Below are positions 45,576-54,952 of a stretch of DNA of 64,000 nucleotides, in pieces. The position numbers and the translations under genes are program-made. Below the pieces are notes generated by a model. The model had not been told where the DNA came from. It ran no database searches and saw only the letters and a list, made by a program, of their open reading frames with translations. Each line of letters starts with the position of its first letter. The first letter of the stretch is position 1. Source of the stretch: Microbulbifer sp. YPW1 (GTDB taxonomy: Bacteria; Pseudomonadota; Gammaproteobacteria; Pseudomonadales; Cellvibrionaceae); the NCBI RefSeq assembly GCF_013367775.1, contig NZ_CP055157.1, positions 3,484,001 through 3,548,000 of the forward strand, read 5' to 3'.

Positions 45576-48191
45576 TTAAACAGCAACATCCTGAATCTCG
45601 GTCGCGGCGATGCGCTTACCTTCTTCGGCAGATTTCTGGAATTCCTCAATCTGGTCGAAGTTCAGGTAGCGGTAGATTTCCGCGGACATGGAGTTGAGGT
45701 TGGCAGCGTACTGCTGGTACTCGTCTGGAGTCGGCAGTTTGCCCAGGATCGCACCCACAGAGGCCAGTTCCGCAGAGGTCAGGTACACGTTGGCACCGTC
45801 GCCTAGGCGGTTCGGGAAGTTACGGGTGGAGGTGGACAGTACGGTGCTGTTCGGGGCTACACGTGCCTGGTTACCCATACACAGGGAGCACCCTGGCATC
45901 TCGGTGCGCGCACCGGCTGCGCCGTAGATGTTGTAGTAGCCTTCTTCCATCAGCTGGTGCTCGTCCATCTTGGTGGGCGGAGCGATCCACATGCGGGTGG
46001 AGATACCACCTTTATGCTGCTGCAGTAGTTTACCGGCAGCGCGGAAGTGACCGATGTTGGTCATACAGGAGCCGAGGAATACCTCGTCTACCTTGTCACC
46101 AGCAACAGAGGAGAGCAGGCGGGCGTCGTCCGGGTCGTTCGGCGCACAGACGATCGGCTCCTTGACTTCCGCCAGGTCGATCTCAATTACCGCGGCGTAT
46201 TCGGCGTCTGCGTCGGCGCTCATCAGTTCCGGCTTCTCCAGCCATTCTTCCATGGCGCGTGCGCGACGCTCCAGGGTGCGCTTGGAGCCGTAGCCTTCCG
46301 CGATCATCCAGCGCAGCAGGGTGATGTTGGAGCGCAGGTATTCGGAGATGGCTTCTTCCGGCAGCTTGATGGTACAGCCAGCGGCGGAACGCTCGGCAGA
46401 GGCGTCGGACAGCTCGAACGCCTGCTCTACGGTCAGGTGGTCCAGACCTTCGATCTCGAGGATGCGGCCGGAGAAGATGTTCTTCTTGCCTTTCTTCTCG
46501 ACGGTCAGCAGGCCTTCCTGGATTGCGTAGTAAGGAATTGCATGTACCAGGTCACGCAGGGTGATACCCGGCTGCATTTCGCCCTTGAAGCGCACCAGTA
46601 CGGATTCCGGCATATCAAGCGGCATAACGCCGGTGGCAGCGGCAAACGCAACCAGACCGGAACCGGCCGGGAAGGAGATGCCCATCGGGAAGCGGGTGTG
46701 GGAGTCACCACCGGTACCAACGGTGTCCGGCAGCAGCATGCGGTTCAGCCAGCTGTGGATGATGCCGTCACCCGGGCGCAGGGAAACACCGCCGCGGTTC
46801 ATGATGAAATCGGGCAGGGTGTGCTGGGTGTCGATATCAACGGGCTTTGGGTAGGCCGCGGTGTGACAGAAAGACTGCATGGTGAGGTCGGCCTGGAAGC
46901 CGAGGCACGCCAGGTCTTTCAGCTCGTCGCGGGTCATCGGGCCGGTGGTGTCCTGGGAACCGACGGTAGTCATCTTCGGCTCGCAGTAGGTGCCCGGACG
47001 CACGCCTTCCATACCGCAGGCCTTGCCGACCATCTTCTGAGCCAGGGTGAAGCCCTTGCCTGTGTCGTTCGGCTGCTCCGGCAGGCGGAACAGCTCGGAA
47101 GCACCGAGGCCGAGGGATTCACGGGCCTTGGTGGTGAGACCGCGACCGACGATCAGGTTGATACGGCCACCGGCCTGCACTTCGTCCAGCAGCACGTCGG
47201 ACTTCAGTTCGAACTCGGACAGAACCTTGCCGTCTTCGGACAGGATTTTGCCTTCGTACGGACGGATCTCGATGATGTCGCCCATGTTCAGGTCGTCAAC
47301 CGGCGCTTCGAATACCAGCGCGCCAGCGTCTTCCATGGTGTTGTAGAAGATCGGGGCTACTTTGCCGCCGATACAGATGCCGCCGCCTTTCTTGTTCGGA
47401 ACGCCCGGCAGGTCGTCACCGAAGAACCACAGTACGGAGTTGGTGGCGGATTTGCGCGAAGAACCGGTACCAACTACGTCGCCGACGAAGGCAACCGGCA
47501 GGCCTTTGGCTTTCACATCTTCGATCTGCTGCATCGGACCGGTAACGCCGTGCTCTTCCGGCTCCAGGCCTTCGCGGGTCATTTTGTACATGGCGCGCGC
47601 GTGCAGCGGGATATCCGGACGGGACCAGGCGTCAGGGGCAGGGGACAGGTCGTCGGTGTTGGTTTCGCCGGTGACCTTGAATACCGCAACCTTGATGCTC
47701 TCGGGCACTTTGTTGCGCTTGGTGAACCACTCACCTTCAGCCCAGGACTTGATCACGTCCTTGGCGACTTCGTTGCCGGCTTTGGCTTTCTCTTCCACAT
47801 CGTGGAAGGCATCAAACATCAGCAGGGTGCCCTTCAGCTGCTCGCCTGCCAGCTCGGCCAGGTCTTTGTCGTCCAGCAGGTCTACCAGGGTGGCAATGTT
47901 GTAGCCGCCCAGCATCATGCCCAGCAGTTTGGTGGCGTGTTCTTTGTCGATCAGCGGAGATTCCGCTTCGCCCTTGACGATGGCGGTGAGGAAACCGGCT
48001 TTTACGTAAGCGGCCTCGTCCACACCCGGCGGTACGCGGTTGGTGATCAGGTCCAGCAGTTCCTGCTCTTCACCGGCGGGCGGGTTTTTCAGCAGTTCAA
48101 CCAGGCCGGCAACCTGCTCGGCGTTCAGGGGCTTGGGTGGGATACCTTGTTCGGCGCGCTCGGCGACGTGTTTGCGATAGGCTTCAAGCAC
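45576..48191 (-). CDS. acnB: Bifunctional aconitase B / 2-methylisocitrate dehydratase
   Basis: An 871-residue aconitase B. The N-terminus [22 protein letters not shown] and the order of HEAT-like, swivel and catalytic domains match AcnB; the 4Fe-4S ligands include CSLCMGNQ and GSCMTN. The start is GTG at 48191, supported by the near-exact E. coli AcnB beginning and an AGAGGG ribosome-binding site. It interconverts citrate and isocitrate in the TCA cycle and binds its own mRNA when the cluster is lost. The upstream 381 bases are gene-free and divergent to the DUF1289 gene. Confidence 0.98.
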   Translation of the reverse strand: MLEAYRKHVAERAEQGIPPKPLNAEQVAGLVELLKNPPAGEEQELLDLITNRVPPGVDEAAYVKAGFLTAIVKGEAESPLIDKEHATKLLGMMLGGYNIATLVDLLDDKDLAELAGEQLKGTLLMFDAFHDVEEKAKAGNEVAKDVIKSWAEGEWFTKRNKVPESIKVAVFKVTGETNTDDLSPAPDAWSRPDIPLHARAMYKMTREGLEPEEHGVTGPMQQIEDVKAKGLPVAFVGDVVGTGSSRKSATNSVLWFFGDDLPGVPNKKGGGICIGGKVAPIFYNTMEDAGALVFEAPVDDLNMGDIIEIRPYEGKILSEDGKVLSEFELKSDVLLDEVQAGGRINLIVGRGLTTKARESLGLGASELFRLPEQPNDTGKGFTLAQKMVGKACGMEGVRPGTYCEPKMTTVGSQDTTGPMTRDELKDLACLGFQADLTMQSFCHTAAYPKPVDIDTQHTLPDFIMNRGGVSLRPGDGIIHSWLNRMLLPDTVGTGGDSHTRFPMGISFPAGSGLVAFAAATGVMPLDMPESVLVRFKGEMQPGITLRDLVHAIPYYAIQEGLLTVEKKGKKNIFSGRILEIEGLDHLTVEQAFELSDASAERSAAGCTIKLPEEAISEYLRSNITLLRWMIAEGYGSKRTLERRARAMEEWLEKPELMSADADAEYAAVIEIDLAEVKEPIVCAPNDPDDARLLSSVAGDKVDEVFLGSCMTNIGHFRAAGKLLQQHKGGISTRMWIAPPTKMDEHQLMEEGYYNIYGAAGARTEMPGCSLCMGNQARVAPNSTVLSTSTRNFPNRLGDGANVYLTSAELASVGAILGKLPTPDEYQQYAANLNSMSAEIYRYLNFDQIEEFQKSAEEGKRIAATEIQDVAV

Positions 48192-48572
48192 GGATAATTC
48201 CCTCTTGTGTGTGGGGTAAAACCAACAGCTTTCCAGGAATCCGGATGCGGATAATTCGCCAACCGAACCCCGATTTACATCGATGGCCGCTGGAAGCGGG
48301 TGGCGAATTCTACAATGAAACAGAGATCCCTGTTAAGTTCGCTGAAAAATCAATAACTTACGCGAATCATCGGCATTCATTAAACAAATAAAGGTCGCGT
48401 TTTGATCGTTTCTTAAGTGCGAATCAATCGCATTTGACGCATGCTATATCCATTACGTGAATGGTGCTGCCCCCGAAATCGGGGGACGAATACGCCACGC
48501 AAAATGCTATCCTCTGCGACCTCATTTCACATGTTTTATTGGCCCGCCCGGACGACGAGGTAAATCCGCTTC
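48192..48572. other. Divergent intergenic region between acnB and the DUF1289 gene
   Basis: 381 gene-free bases containing the promoters of both neighbours. A short dyad CCCCCG-AAAT-CGGGGG lies at 48470-48485, and TTGACG at 48434 could be a -35 for the DUF1289 gene, with no clear -10. Nothing else was recognised. Confidence 0.5.
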
Positions 48573-49034
48573 ATGGCGATCTATAAAAAAGTACGCACGC
48601 CCTGCATCGGTGTCTGTTCTACCGGTATTGGCGACAATGTTTGTCGCGGCTGCAAGCGTTTTGCCCATGAAGTGATCGACTGGAATGCCTATTCTGAAGA
48701 ACAGCGCCGGATCATAGCCGAGCGCCGTGACGGTTACCTTGCAAATGCCGTGCGAAGTCAGCTCGAAATCGTGGATCAGAACCTCCTGCTGACCCAGATG
48801 TGCCACCAGCAGATCCGCTTCAATGAAGATCAGAACCCTTATTGCTGGGTATTTGAACTATTGCGCGCCGGGGCCAGCCAGATATCTGAGCTTTCCCTTT
48901 ACGGGCTGCGAGCAACCCCTGAGGCACGGGGTGTGCCGCTGGTGGATCTGCGCCGGCGCATAGACGAAGACTTCTATGCGCTGTCGCTGGCCTATTACCA
49001 GCGCTTTGTCGCACCAGGGCTGCAGACGGCCTGA
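48573..49034 (+). CDS. DUF1289 domain protein
   Basis: A 153-residue protein. Residues 10-55 form a DUF1289 domain with four cysteines (TPCIGVCS and NVCRGCKR), likely binding a metal or Fe-S cluster. The remaining 100 residues are helical and less conserved. DUF1289 proteins often lie near small redox genes, but no activity is established. It is divergent from acnB. The ribosome-binding site (GAGG) is rather distant from the ATG. Confidence 0.85.
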   Translation: MAIYKKVRTPCIGVCSTGIGDNVCRGCKRFAHEVIDWNAYSEEQRRIIAERRDGYLANAVRSQLEIVDQNLLLTQMCHQQIRFNEDQNPYCWVFELLRAGASQISELSLYGLRATPEARGVPLVDLRRRIDEDFYALSLAYYQRFVAPGLQTA

Positions 49035-49126
49035 CGCTGCCGAGCGGCCTCATTCGAACATCAAGCGCAGGGAGTTGCCTTATCAGTCATCCATCCGAAC
49101 CGCATCTTGAAGCGCGCCGCCGCGCA

Positions 49127-50008
49127 TTGCTGATTCTGAATCCGGGTAGCCGGCAGGGTGGTAATGCAGATCTGGATACCGGTCTGGCACGGCTAAAAGA
49201 ATCTGGCACGGAACTGGAGTCGGTAAAGTCCCAGTCGCCCGAGGAATCCTGCGAAGCTATCCGGGAGCGGCGAACCGCGGTTGACCTGGTGATTGTTGGT
49301 GGGGGCGATGGGACGGTGAGCTCCTGTATCCCCGCGCTGCTCGACAGTGGACTCCCCGTTGCCATTCTTCCGCTCGGTACTGCGAATGACCTGGCCAGAT
49401 CATTGGGAATAGAAAACCTGGATCAGGCGTTTGAAGCCATCTGCAGCGGCGATACTGCAAAGGTGGATCTGGGTGTGGTCAATGCACACTACTTTTTCAA
49501 TGTGGCCAATCTCGGTCTGGGTGTGAAGGTCACTGAAGAGTTGACGCCAGAAGTTAAACAACGCTGGGGTGTGCTCAGCTATTTGAAGGCGTTTGCTTCT
49601 GCGCTATCGCGCCACCGCCAGTTTAAACTCCGGATTCGCGTGGATGGCAAGGAGCATGCCATGCGCTCTATTCAGTTGGCGGTGGGTAATGGTCGCTTTT
49701 ATGGAGGCGGTAATGTGGTCGATCAGCACGCGACGATCGACGACAACCTTCTGCATATTTACAGTCTGCGTCCGCAGACAGTGTGGGAACTACTCACGCT
49801 TGCGCCACTGCTGCGCGGTGGGCGACACGATCTCGCCAAGCGGACGTTTTCCGTATCTGCGCGCGAGCTGTATGTGGAGACAAAACCTGAAGCGATGGAA
49901 ATTCACGCGGATGGCGAGCCGGTCACCCAAACTCCGGCCAATTTTTCCGTAAAGTCAGCTGCACTGAAAATGATAGTGCCGAAAGATTCCCCGTTACTTG
50001 GAAGGTGA
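49127..50008 (+). CDS. YegS-like lipid kinase (diacylglycerol kinase catalytic domain)
   Basis: A 293-residue lipid kinase. The catalytic loop GGGDGTVSS and PLGTANDLA are diagnostic of the DAGK/YegS family, and a C-terminal lobe ends near SAALKMIV. The start is a problem: TTG at 49127 has no ribosome-binding site and removes the arginines before LLILNPGS, whereas the frame continues upstream to an ATC at 49082 preceded by GGAG. A non-standard start is therefore possible. It overlaps no neighbour, and the DUF2383-like gene begins seven bases after its stop. Confidence 0.88.
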   Translation: MLILNPGSRQGGNADLDTGLARLKESGTELESVKSQSPEESCEAIRERRTAVDLVIVGGGDGTVSSCIPALLDSGLPVAILPLGTANDLARSLGIENLDQAFEAICSGDTAKVDLGVVNAHYFFNVANLGLGVKVTEELTPEVKQRWGVLSYLKAFASALSRHRQFKLRIRVDGKEHAMRSIQLAVGNGRFYGGGNVVDQHATIDDNLLHIYSLRPQTVWELLTLAPLLRGGRHDLAKRTFSVSARELYVETKPEAMEIHADGEPVTQTPANFSVKSAALKMIVPKDSPLLGR

Positions 50009-50015
50009 CAATACG

Positions 50016-50462
50016 ATGACCTTGATGCGCAGCGACCGCCAGGTGGCACTCCGTGATCTGCATCTGGCGATGCAGGAAAGTGCAGATCTTTACCAGTGCA
50101 CTGCAGAATTTTTACAGGATTCCGCGGCCAGTAAAATCTGCAACACGCTCGCGAATGAGCGATTGCGTCTTGCCGAACAGCTGGAGCAGGAGATCAGAGC
50201 GGAAGGTGAGCTTCCAAGTGAGCCCGATAGGGACAAGGAAGCCATTGAGGAGCTACAGCAGCGCCTGGAAACCTTATTTACCGAAGATCAGGTGGCGGGG
50301 GTGATGGGGCATCGCCTCGAGGCCGAGAGGGGGATGCAGGCATTTTTGCACAACGAGGATCTGAGTGTGCTGGAAGAGGAGTCTTCCTCTTTGCTGGCGG
50401 AATGCCGTGGCGCCGTCGATGGCGCTATAAACAGGTTGGTAGAATTTCTCGGCGAGCCCTGA
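50016..50462 (+). CDS. DUF2383-like four-helix protein
   Basis: A 148-residue all-helical protein with an acidic, Leu-rich pattern that fits the DUF2383 (PA2169) family of ferritin-like bundles. Catalytic metal ligands are not evident. The ATG at 50016 lies seven bases after GGAAGGTGA; a TTG at 49998 would overlap the lipid-kinase end and is less likely. Co-transcription with the lipid kinase is expected. Function unknown. Confidence 0.6.
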   Translation: MTLMRSDRQVALRDLHLAMQESADLYQCTAEFLQDSAASKICNTLANERLRLAEQLEQEIRAEGELPSEPDRDKEAIEELQQRLETLFTEDQVAGVMGHRLEAERGMQAFLHNEDLSVLEEESSSLLAECRGAVDGAINRLVEFLGEP

Positions 50463-50490
50463 GTCGATCTGCGCCCGCATCGAAACGCCG

Positions 50491-51483
50491 TCAAGATGAG
50501 CCGTAAAGGTGCACGCGCAATGCCGGCAATAGCGGTTGCGGTGCAATTTTCAGGTCGCGCCGCTGTCGCCTGCGGCTTGCCGGGGGAGTGTGTTCAACCC
50601 GGGTAAATTCCGGCAGGCGCCTAGAGTCCTCACTTTTTACCAGTATCGGCATGGCCGAATAACCGATCTGCCTGTAGCGCTCACTACCTTTTTCACCGTC
50701 CATCCCCCCTCTATTCTCGCCATCCCAGTTGTCATCACCGTAGAAGATCTCAGCGGCCTGCAGGTTTGGCCGGCTCTGTACCTGGACCTGACGCAACAGG
50801 CTGTGCTGGCTGGGGCGCAGGTCTGCGAGGATCTGTCGCTGGTACTGGATGCCGGTGTCCTCTCCCAGTGGATCCAGTTGCACCAGCTTTCTTTCACACC
50901 ATTGCACCGATACCTTGCGAATCGATTTGCGCGCCTTGACCCAGCTCAGGGCGATCGCGTCCGGGGTTTCGGCGCAAAGCAGTATCTGCCGGTAGCACTG
51001 GCGCAGATGTGCACGCGGATAGCCCGCATCTGCGAGTGCATCGCGCAGCCGCTCGTTGCGTTCGAGGATAGGGCGATCAGAGAGCAGGCTTTTGTATTCG
51101 CTGGTGAGTTGCTGGATGGCGAGTTTTGCCGAATTGAGCTGTTGGGCGAGGGGGATGATGCGCTGTGGCACCGCCAGTAACCCCGGTATCTGCAAGGTGT
51201 GGCGCGCATCGCCAGTGCTGGTTTCGTCGCAGTAATCCAGCTGGGCGAACAGGGCAGCTGACAGTCGGTATGGCGCCGAGAAATCGCCATTCAATAAAGT
51301 GGCGGCGTCCTGTGCGAATGCCGGTTGTAACAAATAGCTTTCCCAGTGCAGGGCACCACTTTCGAGCGTTTCCAGAGCCTCTTTCAATTCTGTGGCAAAA
51401 CGGTGCATGTCGCCCATGGCCTGGGGTATCTGCCGGTTGATCGCTGACAGCTTGTGCGCGGTTGATTGGGTTGTGGAAGGCAA
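50491..51483 (-). CDS. tus: Tus-like replication terminus site-binding protein
   Basis: A 330-residue protein resembling Tus, which binds Ter sites and blocks replication forks coming from one side. The stretch AHLRQCYRQILL followed by IALSWVKARKSIRKVS matches the Tus DNA-binding core, and the later ILADLRPSQHSLLRQVQVQ fits the same family. The start is TTG at 51483, with AGGA eight bases upstream and a stop codon 18 bases before it, so no other upstream start exists. It is divergent from miaE. Its presence suggests the locus may be near the terminus, as in E. coli; that is an inference. Confidence 0.75.
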   Translation of the reverse strand: MPSTTQSTAHKLSAINRQIPQAMGDMHRFATELKEALETLESGALHWESYLLQPAFAQDAATLLNGDFSAPYRLSAALFAQLDYCDETSTGDARHTLQIPGLLAVPQRIIPLAQQLNSAKLAIQQLTSEYKSLLSDRPILERNERLRDALADAGYPRAHLRQCYRQILLCAETPDAIALSWVKARKSIRKVSVQWCERKLVQLDPLGEDTGIQYQRQILADLRPSQHSLLRQVQVQSRPNLQAAEIFYGDDNWDGENRGGMDGEKGSERYRQIGYSAMPILVKSEDSRRLPEFTRVEHTPPASRRRQRRDLKIAPQPLLPALRVHLYGSS

Positions 51484-51623
51484 GCTGTCTTTCCTCGGTT
51501 AGTTTGCTTTTAAAGTATCCACTTAATAAGTCGTTATCATATCTCGCATCCAATAAATTTGCCACTTCGTAGCGACCTTGGGCGTAAATTCACCGCAAAG
51601 TTAGCCAAGGCGGGGGGAGGCGG

Positions 51624-51629
51624 TATAAT
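51624..51629 (+). promoter_or_regulatory. Likely miaE -10 element
   Basis: TATAAT inside a GC-rich setting (GGAGGCGGTATAATTCGC), 77 bases before the miaE start. A -35 near TTAGCC at 51601 is 17 bases upstream but weak. Confidence 0.4.
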
Positions 51630-51705
51630 TCGCGGCCCGTGGGCAGCTGCGCCTAGAGCATGCGGTTGCCCGACCCAGTTCCTCTGTAAAAATTGCCAGG
51701 CGCCA

Positions 51706-52326
51706 ATGTCAATCGAAGTACCCGATCTCTCAGCCATCCACGAATTTCTGCTGTGTCGCACCCCCGACGCCTGGATTGATGCCGCGCTGGCGGAGCCCGA
51801 GCTGATGCTGGTGGATCATGCCAACTGCGAAAAGAAGGCGGCGGGCACGGCGCTCAATCTGATGTTCCGTTACCTGGATAATTTTGACCTGCTCAACAAG
51901 ATGTCGCGCTTGGCGCGGGAAGAGTTGCGCCACTTCGAGCAGGTGATCGCAATCATGAAAAAGCGCGGCATCGCCTACCCGCATCTCACAGCTTCACGCT
52001 ACGCGGCAGGGCTGCGCAGTGAAGTGCGCAGCGCGGAACCGGGCCGGCTCATTGACACCCTGATCTGTGGGGCAATTATTGAGGCGCGCTCCTGTGAGCG
52101 GTTTGCCCGAATTGCGCCGCATCTGGATGAGGAGCTACAAAAATTTTACCTGTCGCTGCTGAAGTCTGAGGCGCGTCATTTTCGTGATTATCTGACGCTG
52201 GCCCAGAATGCCAGCGATGAAGATATCCAGCCTCGTGTCAGGGCGCTTCTGGAAGTGGAGCGCGGGCTGGTGGAAGGTGGTGATGGCGAGTTCCGCTTTC
52301 ACAGCGGCGTGCCCGGGTTGGCCTGA
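51706..52326 (+). CDS. miaE: tRNA-(ms2io6A)37 hydroxylase MiaE
   Basis: A 206-residue di-iron monooxygenase that hydroxylates the isopentenyl group of ms2i6A at position 37 of certain tRNAs. The iron ligands are spread through the helical bundle: Glu in NCEKKA, Glu and His in REELRHFEQV, Glu in EARSCERF and a Glu-His in KSEARHFRDY. The start ATG at 51706 gives MSIEVPDLSAI; the open frame begins 147 bases earlier without conservation. It is divergent from the tus-like gene. Confidence 0.92.
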   Translation: MSIEVPDLSAIHEFLLCRTPDAWIDAALAEPELMLVDHANCEKKAAGTALNLMFRYLDNFDLLNKMSRLAREELRHFEQVIAIMKKRGIAYPHLTASRYAAGLRSEVRSAEPGRLIDTLICGAIIEARSCERFARIAPHLDEELQKFYLSLLKSEARHFRDYLTLAQNASDEDIQPRVRALLEVERGLVEGGDGEFRFHSGVPGLA

Positions 52327-52339
52327 TTCCACGGGCCAA

Positions 52340-52603
52340 CTAGGTACTGCGGTCGATTTTGTCCATCAGCTCGATAAAGTCTTCGAGATCTAAAGCGCGG
52401 CTGTAGTTCACGGTAAATTTGTTGTGAAAGAAGATCGTCAGTTCGACATTTTTTGAGCGGATGAAGACCGTGTAACCGTCGAAGTCAGTCTCGGCGGTGA
52501 GCCCTCGGTAGCGCCATCCCTCCGCGGTTTTTTCCCCGTTCTTGGTGATCTTGTCGAACACGCGCAGCGCCTGTTTGACGTCAATTTTCTGTTCATGCTC
52601 CAT
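52340..52603 (-). CDS. DUF3081 family protein
   Basis: An 87-residue small protein. ALRVFDKITKNGEKTAEGW and DFDGYTVF are the family hallmarks. It is a compact alpha/beta protein with no signal peptide. Function is unknown. It is convergent with miaE and divergent from the DUF3429 gene. A good ribosome-binding site (GGACCACCC region) precedes the ATG only loosely. Confidence 0.82.
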   Translation of the reverse strand: MEHEQKIDVKQALRVFDKITKNGEKTAEGWRYRGLTAETDFDGYTVFIRSKNVELTIFFHNKFTVNYSRALDLEDFIELMDKIDRST

Positions 52604-52640
52604 GGGTGGTCCCGCTATTGGTTGAGCTAAGCTTAGAGGC

Positions 52641-53141
52641 GTGAATTCTTTCCGGCTATCCAGCGTAGACTACATGAATGTTTCCGACGAGGCCCTGCAT
52701 AACGGCAATACCCGTCTGTTCAACTGGCTCGCCTATTTTGGTGTGGTGCCATTTGTTATCGGTATCGCGATGGGCTTGGCGGGATACTCTGTGTTCGGTG
52801 TGGATGGTCGCTTGTGGTTCACCGCGTATAGCTGTGTCATTCTCAGTTTCCTGTGCGGCGTGTGGTGGGGCGGAGCCCTGAACCGTGTGGATCACGTGCA
52901 CCGCCTGCCGTTGATGGTGTTGAGCAATGTGATTGCCCTGGTTGGTTGGGTCGCGCTGCTACTTTATCAATCGCCGCTAGCCCTTCCTGTACTCGCAGTA
53001 GCCTACCTGTTTGTAGAGCGCGCCGAGGCGCGACTCAAGCCCAATGTTTCGTTTCTATCGGGTTATTTCTCCACTCGCAGCCGAGTCACTTACCTGGTGA
53101 TTGCTTGTCATCTGGTAATGATTGCAATTCTTTGGCGTTGA
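52641..53141 (+). CDS. DUF3429 family membrane protein
   Basis: A small membrane protein with four predicted spans and the conserved FLCGVWWGGAL. The GTG at 52641 gives 166 residues; an ATG at 52674 (MNVSDEALHNG) gives 155 and is closer to family length, but neither has a well-placed ribosome-binding site. The C-terminal RSRVTYLVIACH is typical. Function is unknown. It is convergent with the LysR gene. Confidence 0.82.
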   Translation: MNSFRLSSVDYMNVSDEALHNGNTRLFNWLAYFGVVPFVIGIAMGLAGYSVFGVDGRLWFTAYSCVILSFLCGVWWGGALNRVDHVHRLPLMVLSNVIALVGWVALLLYQSPLALPVLAVAYLFVERAEARLKPNVSFLSGYFSTRSRVTYLVIACHLVMIAILWR

Positions 53142-53156
53142 GCGGGCGTTGCCCGT

Positions 53157-54107
53157 CTAGCGGATCTCCCGGGTAACTTCCACCACATCGCCCAGTCGCT
53201 CCTGCACGATCTCCCGGATCTGTGCGGCTAGCTCCCGATACAGGCGGCGACTCGGTGCACTCGCGCGCCATACCAAGCCGTGTTGGCGTCGGATCGGCTT
53301 CGACCTCAGCTCACTGACATGCAGTGCTTCCGGGTTGTGCATCTCTGAATGCACGTAAAGGCCCGGGAGGAAGGCTACGCCCAGCCCCATCACCACCATT
53401 TGTCGCAAAGTGTCGAGACTGGTGCCTTCGTAGTCTCTTTGGAGGTCTGCACCCAGGCGTTCGCAGATTTCTTGCACCTGGTGGTGGAAATGGTGTTGTC
53501 CCTCAAGTGTCAGCACTTTTTCCCCGCGCAATTGGGAGGGGCTGATAGTGCTTTTACCAGCCAGGCGGTGATCCGCAGGAACCACAAACTTCAGGGGTTC
53601 GGTAAACAAGGGTTCGACCGACAGGTCATCGCGGTCTACAGGAAGGGGCACGATCGCAATGTCATAGCTGCCCTCACTGAGCCCACGCAGCAGGTTACGG
53701 GGTGGCCCCTCCCGCACATACAGCTTTAACCGGTGATGGAGCGCGTGCAGGGCAGGGAGTACGTTTGGCAGCAGGTAAGGGCCCAGGGTAGGGGGCACCC
53801 CGAGCTTATAGGTGGTCTGTAATCCCTGTGCAATGGTGTCGGCATTTTCGCGAAATTCGCGCATGACCAACAGCATCTTGCGTGCTTGTTCGAGCAGTTC
53901 ACGCCCCTCTGGTGTAAGTAGGGTGCCGGATCTGGAGCGCTCGAAAAGGGGGAGGCCGAGGAGCGATTCCAGTGCGCGTATCTGGGTTGTCAGTGCCGGT
54001 TGGCTGACGCCCAAATCTTCCGCTGCGCGGCGATAGCTGGCTCGCGACGCAATGGTCACAAAGTATTCGATTTGGCGGAATGTTGGGGCTTGCGGTTGGG
54101 TTGGCAC
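53157..54107 (-). CDS. LysR-family regulator divergent from carbonic anhydrase
   Basis: A LysR regulator of about 316 residues. The N-terminal winged helix contains FRQIEYFVTIASRASYRRAAEDL, with the recognition helix in GVSQPALTTQIRALE. The effector domain (about 95-300) resembles OxyR-type periplasmic-binding folds, but no redox cysteines sit at the OxyR positions. GTG at 54107 is preferred because GGAG lies just upstream; ATG at 54125 is a possible longer start without a ribosome-binding site. A perfect LysR box lies in the intergenic region, so it likely controls the divergent carbonic anhydrase and SulP genes. Confidence 0.9.
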   Translation of the reverse strand: MPTQPQAPTFRQIEYFVTIASRASYRRAAEDLGVSQPALTTQIRALESLLGLPLFERSRSGTLLTPEGRELLEQARKMLLVMREFRENADTIAQGLQTTYKLGVPPTLGPYLLPNVLPALHALHHRLKLYVREGPPRNLLRGLSEGSYDIAIVPLPVDRDDLSVEPLFTEPLKFVVPADHRLAGKSTISPSQLRGEKVLTLEGQHHFHHQVQEICERLGADLQRDYEGTSLDTLRQMVVMGLGVAFLPGLYVHSEMHNPEALHVSELRSKPIRRQHGLVWRASAPSRRLYRELAAQIREIVQERLGDVVEVTREIR

Positions 54108-54126
54108 GGGTTCTCCACGGAGCATG

Positions 54127-54145
54127 TGATAACTAAATGTTATCA
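54127..54145. promoter_or_regulatory. LysR-type operator (T-N11-A palindrome)
   Basis: TGATAAC-TAAAT-GTTATCA, a perfect seven-base dyad containing the T-N11-A core that LysR regulators bind. It sits just upstream of the LysR gene and 88 bases before the carbonic anhydrase start, the usual position for divergent activation and autoregulation. Confidence 0.7.
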
Positions 54146-54232
54146 ACGAATAGTATTTTAACTTATTGAACTATCAAAAAATAATGGATTCCAACGTTTT
54201 TGCCCAGTCTTGTTCATTTGTAAGGAGTTCTT

Positions 54233-54907
54233 ATGGATCATGTGATTTCTGGTGTAGCGAAGTTTCAGAAGGAAGTCTTCCCTGCCAAAAAGGCCCGTTT
54301 TTCTGAGCTTGCGGACGGGCAGAGCCCCGAAGTTCTGTTCATCACCTGCGCGGATTCCCGCATCGATCCGAACCTGGTTACCCAGACCGAGCCGGGCGAA
54401 CTATTCATCTGCCGCAACGCCGGTAACGTGGTGCCGCCGCACAGCAGCCAGACCGGCGGCATGACCGCTTCCATTGAATTTGCAGTCGCTGCGCTGGGTG
54501 TTTCCCACATCGTTGTTTGCGGTCACACCGACTGCGGTGCAATGAAAGGCGCAATCGAGCCGGAAAAACTGGATAGCCTGCCGCACGTAAAGGAGTGGCT
54601 GAGCCACTGCCGTTCTGCGACCGAGGTTGTGCGCGACCGTAAAGGAACTCTCAGCACTCAAAATCTCGATGAAGTGACCTGTGAAAATGTGGTCCAGCAA
54701 TTGCAGCACCTGCGTACCCATCCGTCTGTAGCCACCGGCCTGGCGAGCGGCCGCGTGACCCTGCATGGCTGGGTATACAACATCGGCAGCGGCGAGGTGC
54801 TTTGCTTCGATGAAGAGGCCCGCGACTTCAAGCCGATGGACGAGCGCTATCGCGCGATCTTCGGTGATCTGCCCGAGACCGCCGCGAGCGGCGCCTGCTG
54901 CAGCTGA
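54233..54907 (+). CDS. Beta-carbonic anhydrase
   Basis: A 224-residue beta-class carbonic anhydrase. Zinc ligands are Cys39 in TCADSR (with Asp41 and Arg43 of the active-site dyad), and the His and Cys in CGHTDCGAMKG. It converts carbon dioxide and bicarbonate. The ATG follows AAGGAG. The gene is transcribed together with the SulP transporter 45 bases downstream. The pairing suggests hydration of CO2 or supply of bicarbonate for carboxylases when CO2 is limiting. Confidence 0.95.
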   Translation: MDHVISGVAKFQKEVFPAKKARFSELADGQSPEVLFITCADSRIDPNLVTQTEPGELFICRNAGNVVPPHSSQTGGMTASIEFAVAALGVSHIVVCGHTDCGAMKGAIEPEKLDSLPHVKEWLSHCRSATEVVRDRKGTLSTQNLDEVTCENVVQQLQHLRTHPSVATGLASGRVTLHGWVYNIGSGEVLCFDEEARDFKPMDERYRAIFGDLPETAASGACCS

Positions 54908-54952
54908 TTTTAATTCCAGGGAAGATATCGAAGTAAAAGAGGTAGAGTGCGA

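Noticed and set aside
46047..48197. 716-residue open frame antisense to acnB
   Set aside because: It mirrors a highly conserved aconitase gene in a GC-rich genome; the translation is low in structure and has no recognisable domain.
51324..51331. GTTGTAAC, the core of E. coli Ter sites
   Set aside because: It lies within the Tus-like coding region and the flanking bases do not follow the Ter consensus; eight bases occur often by chance.
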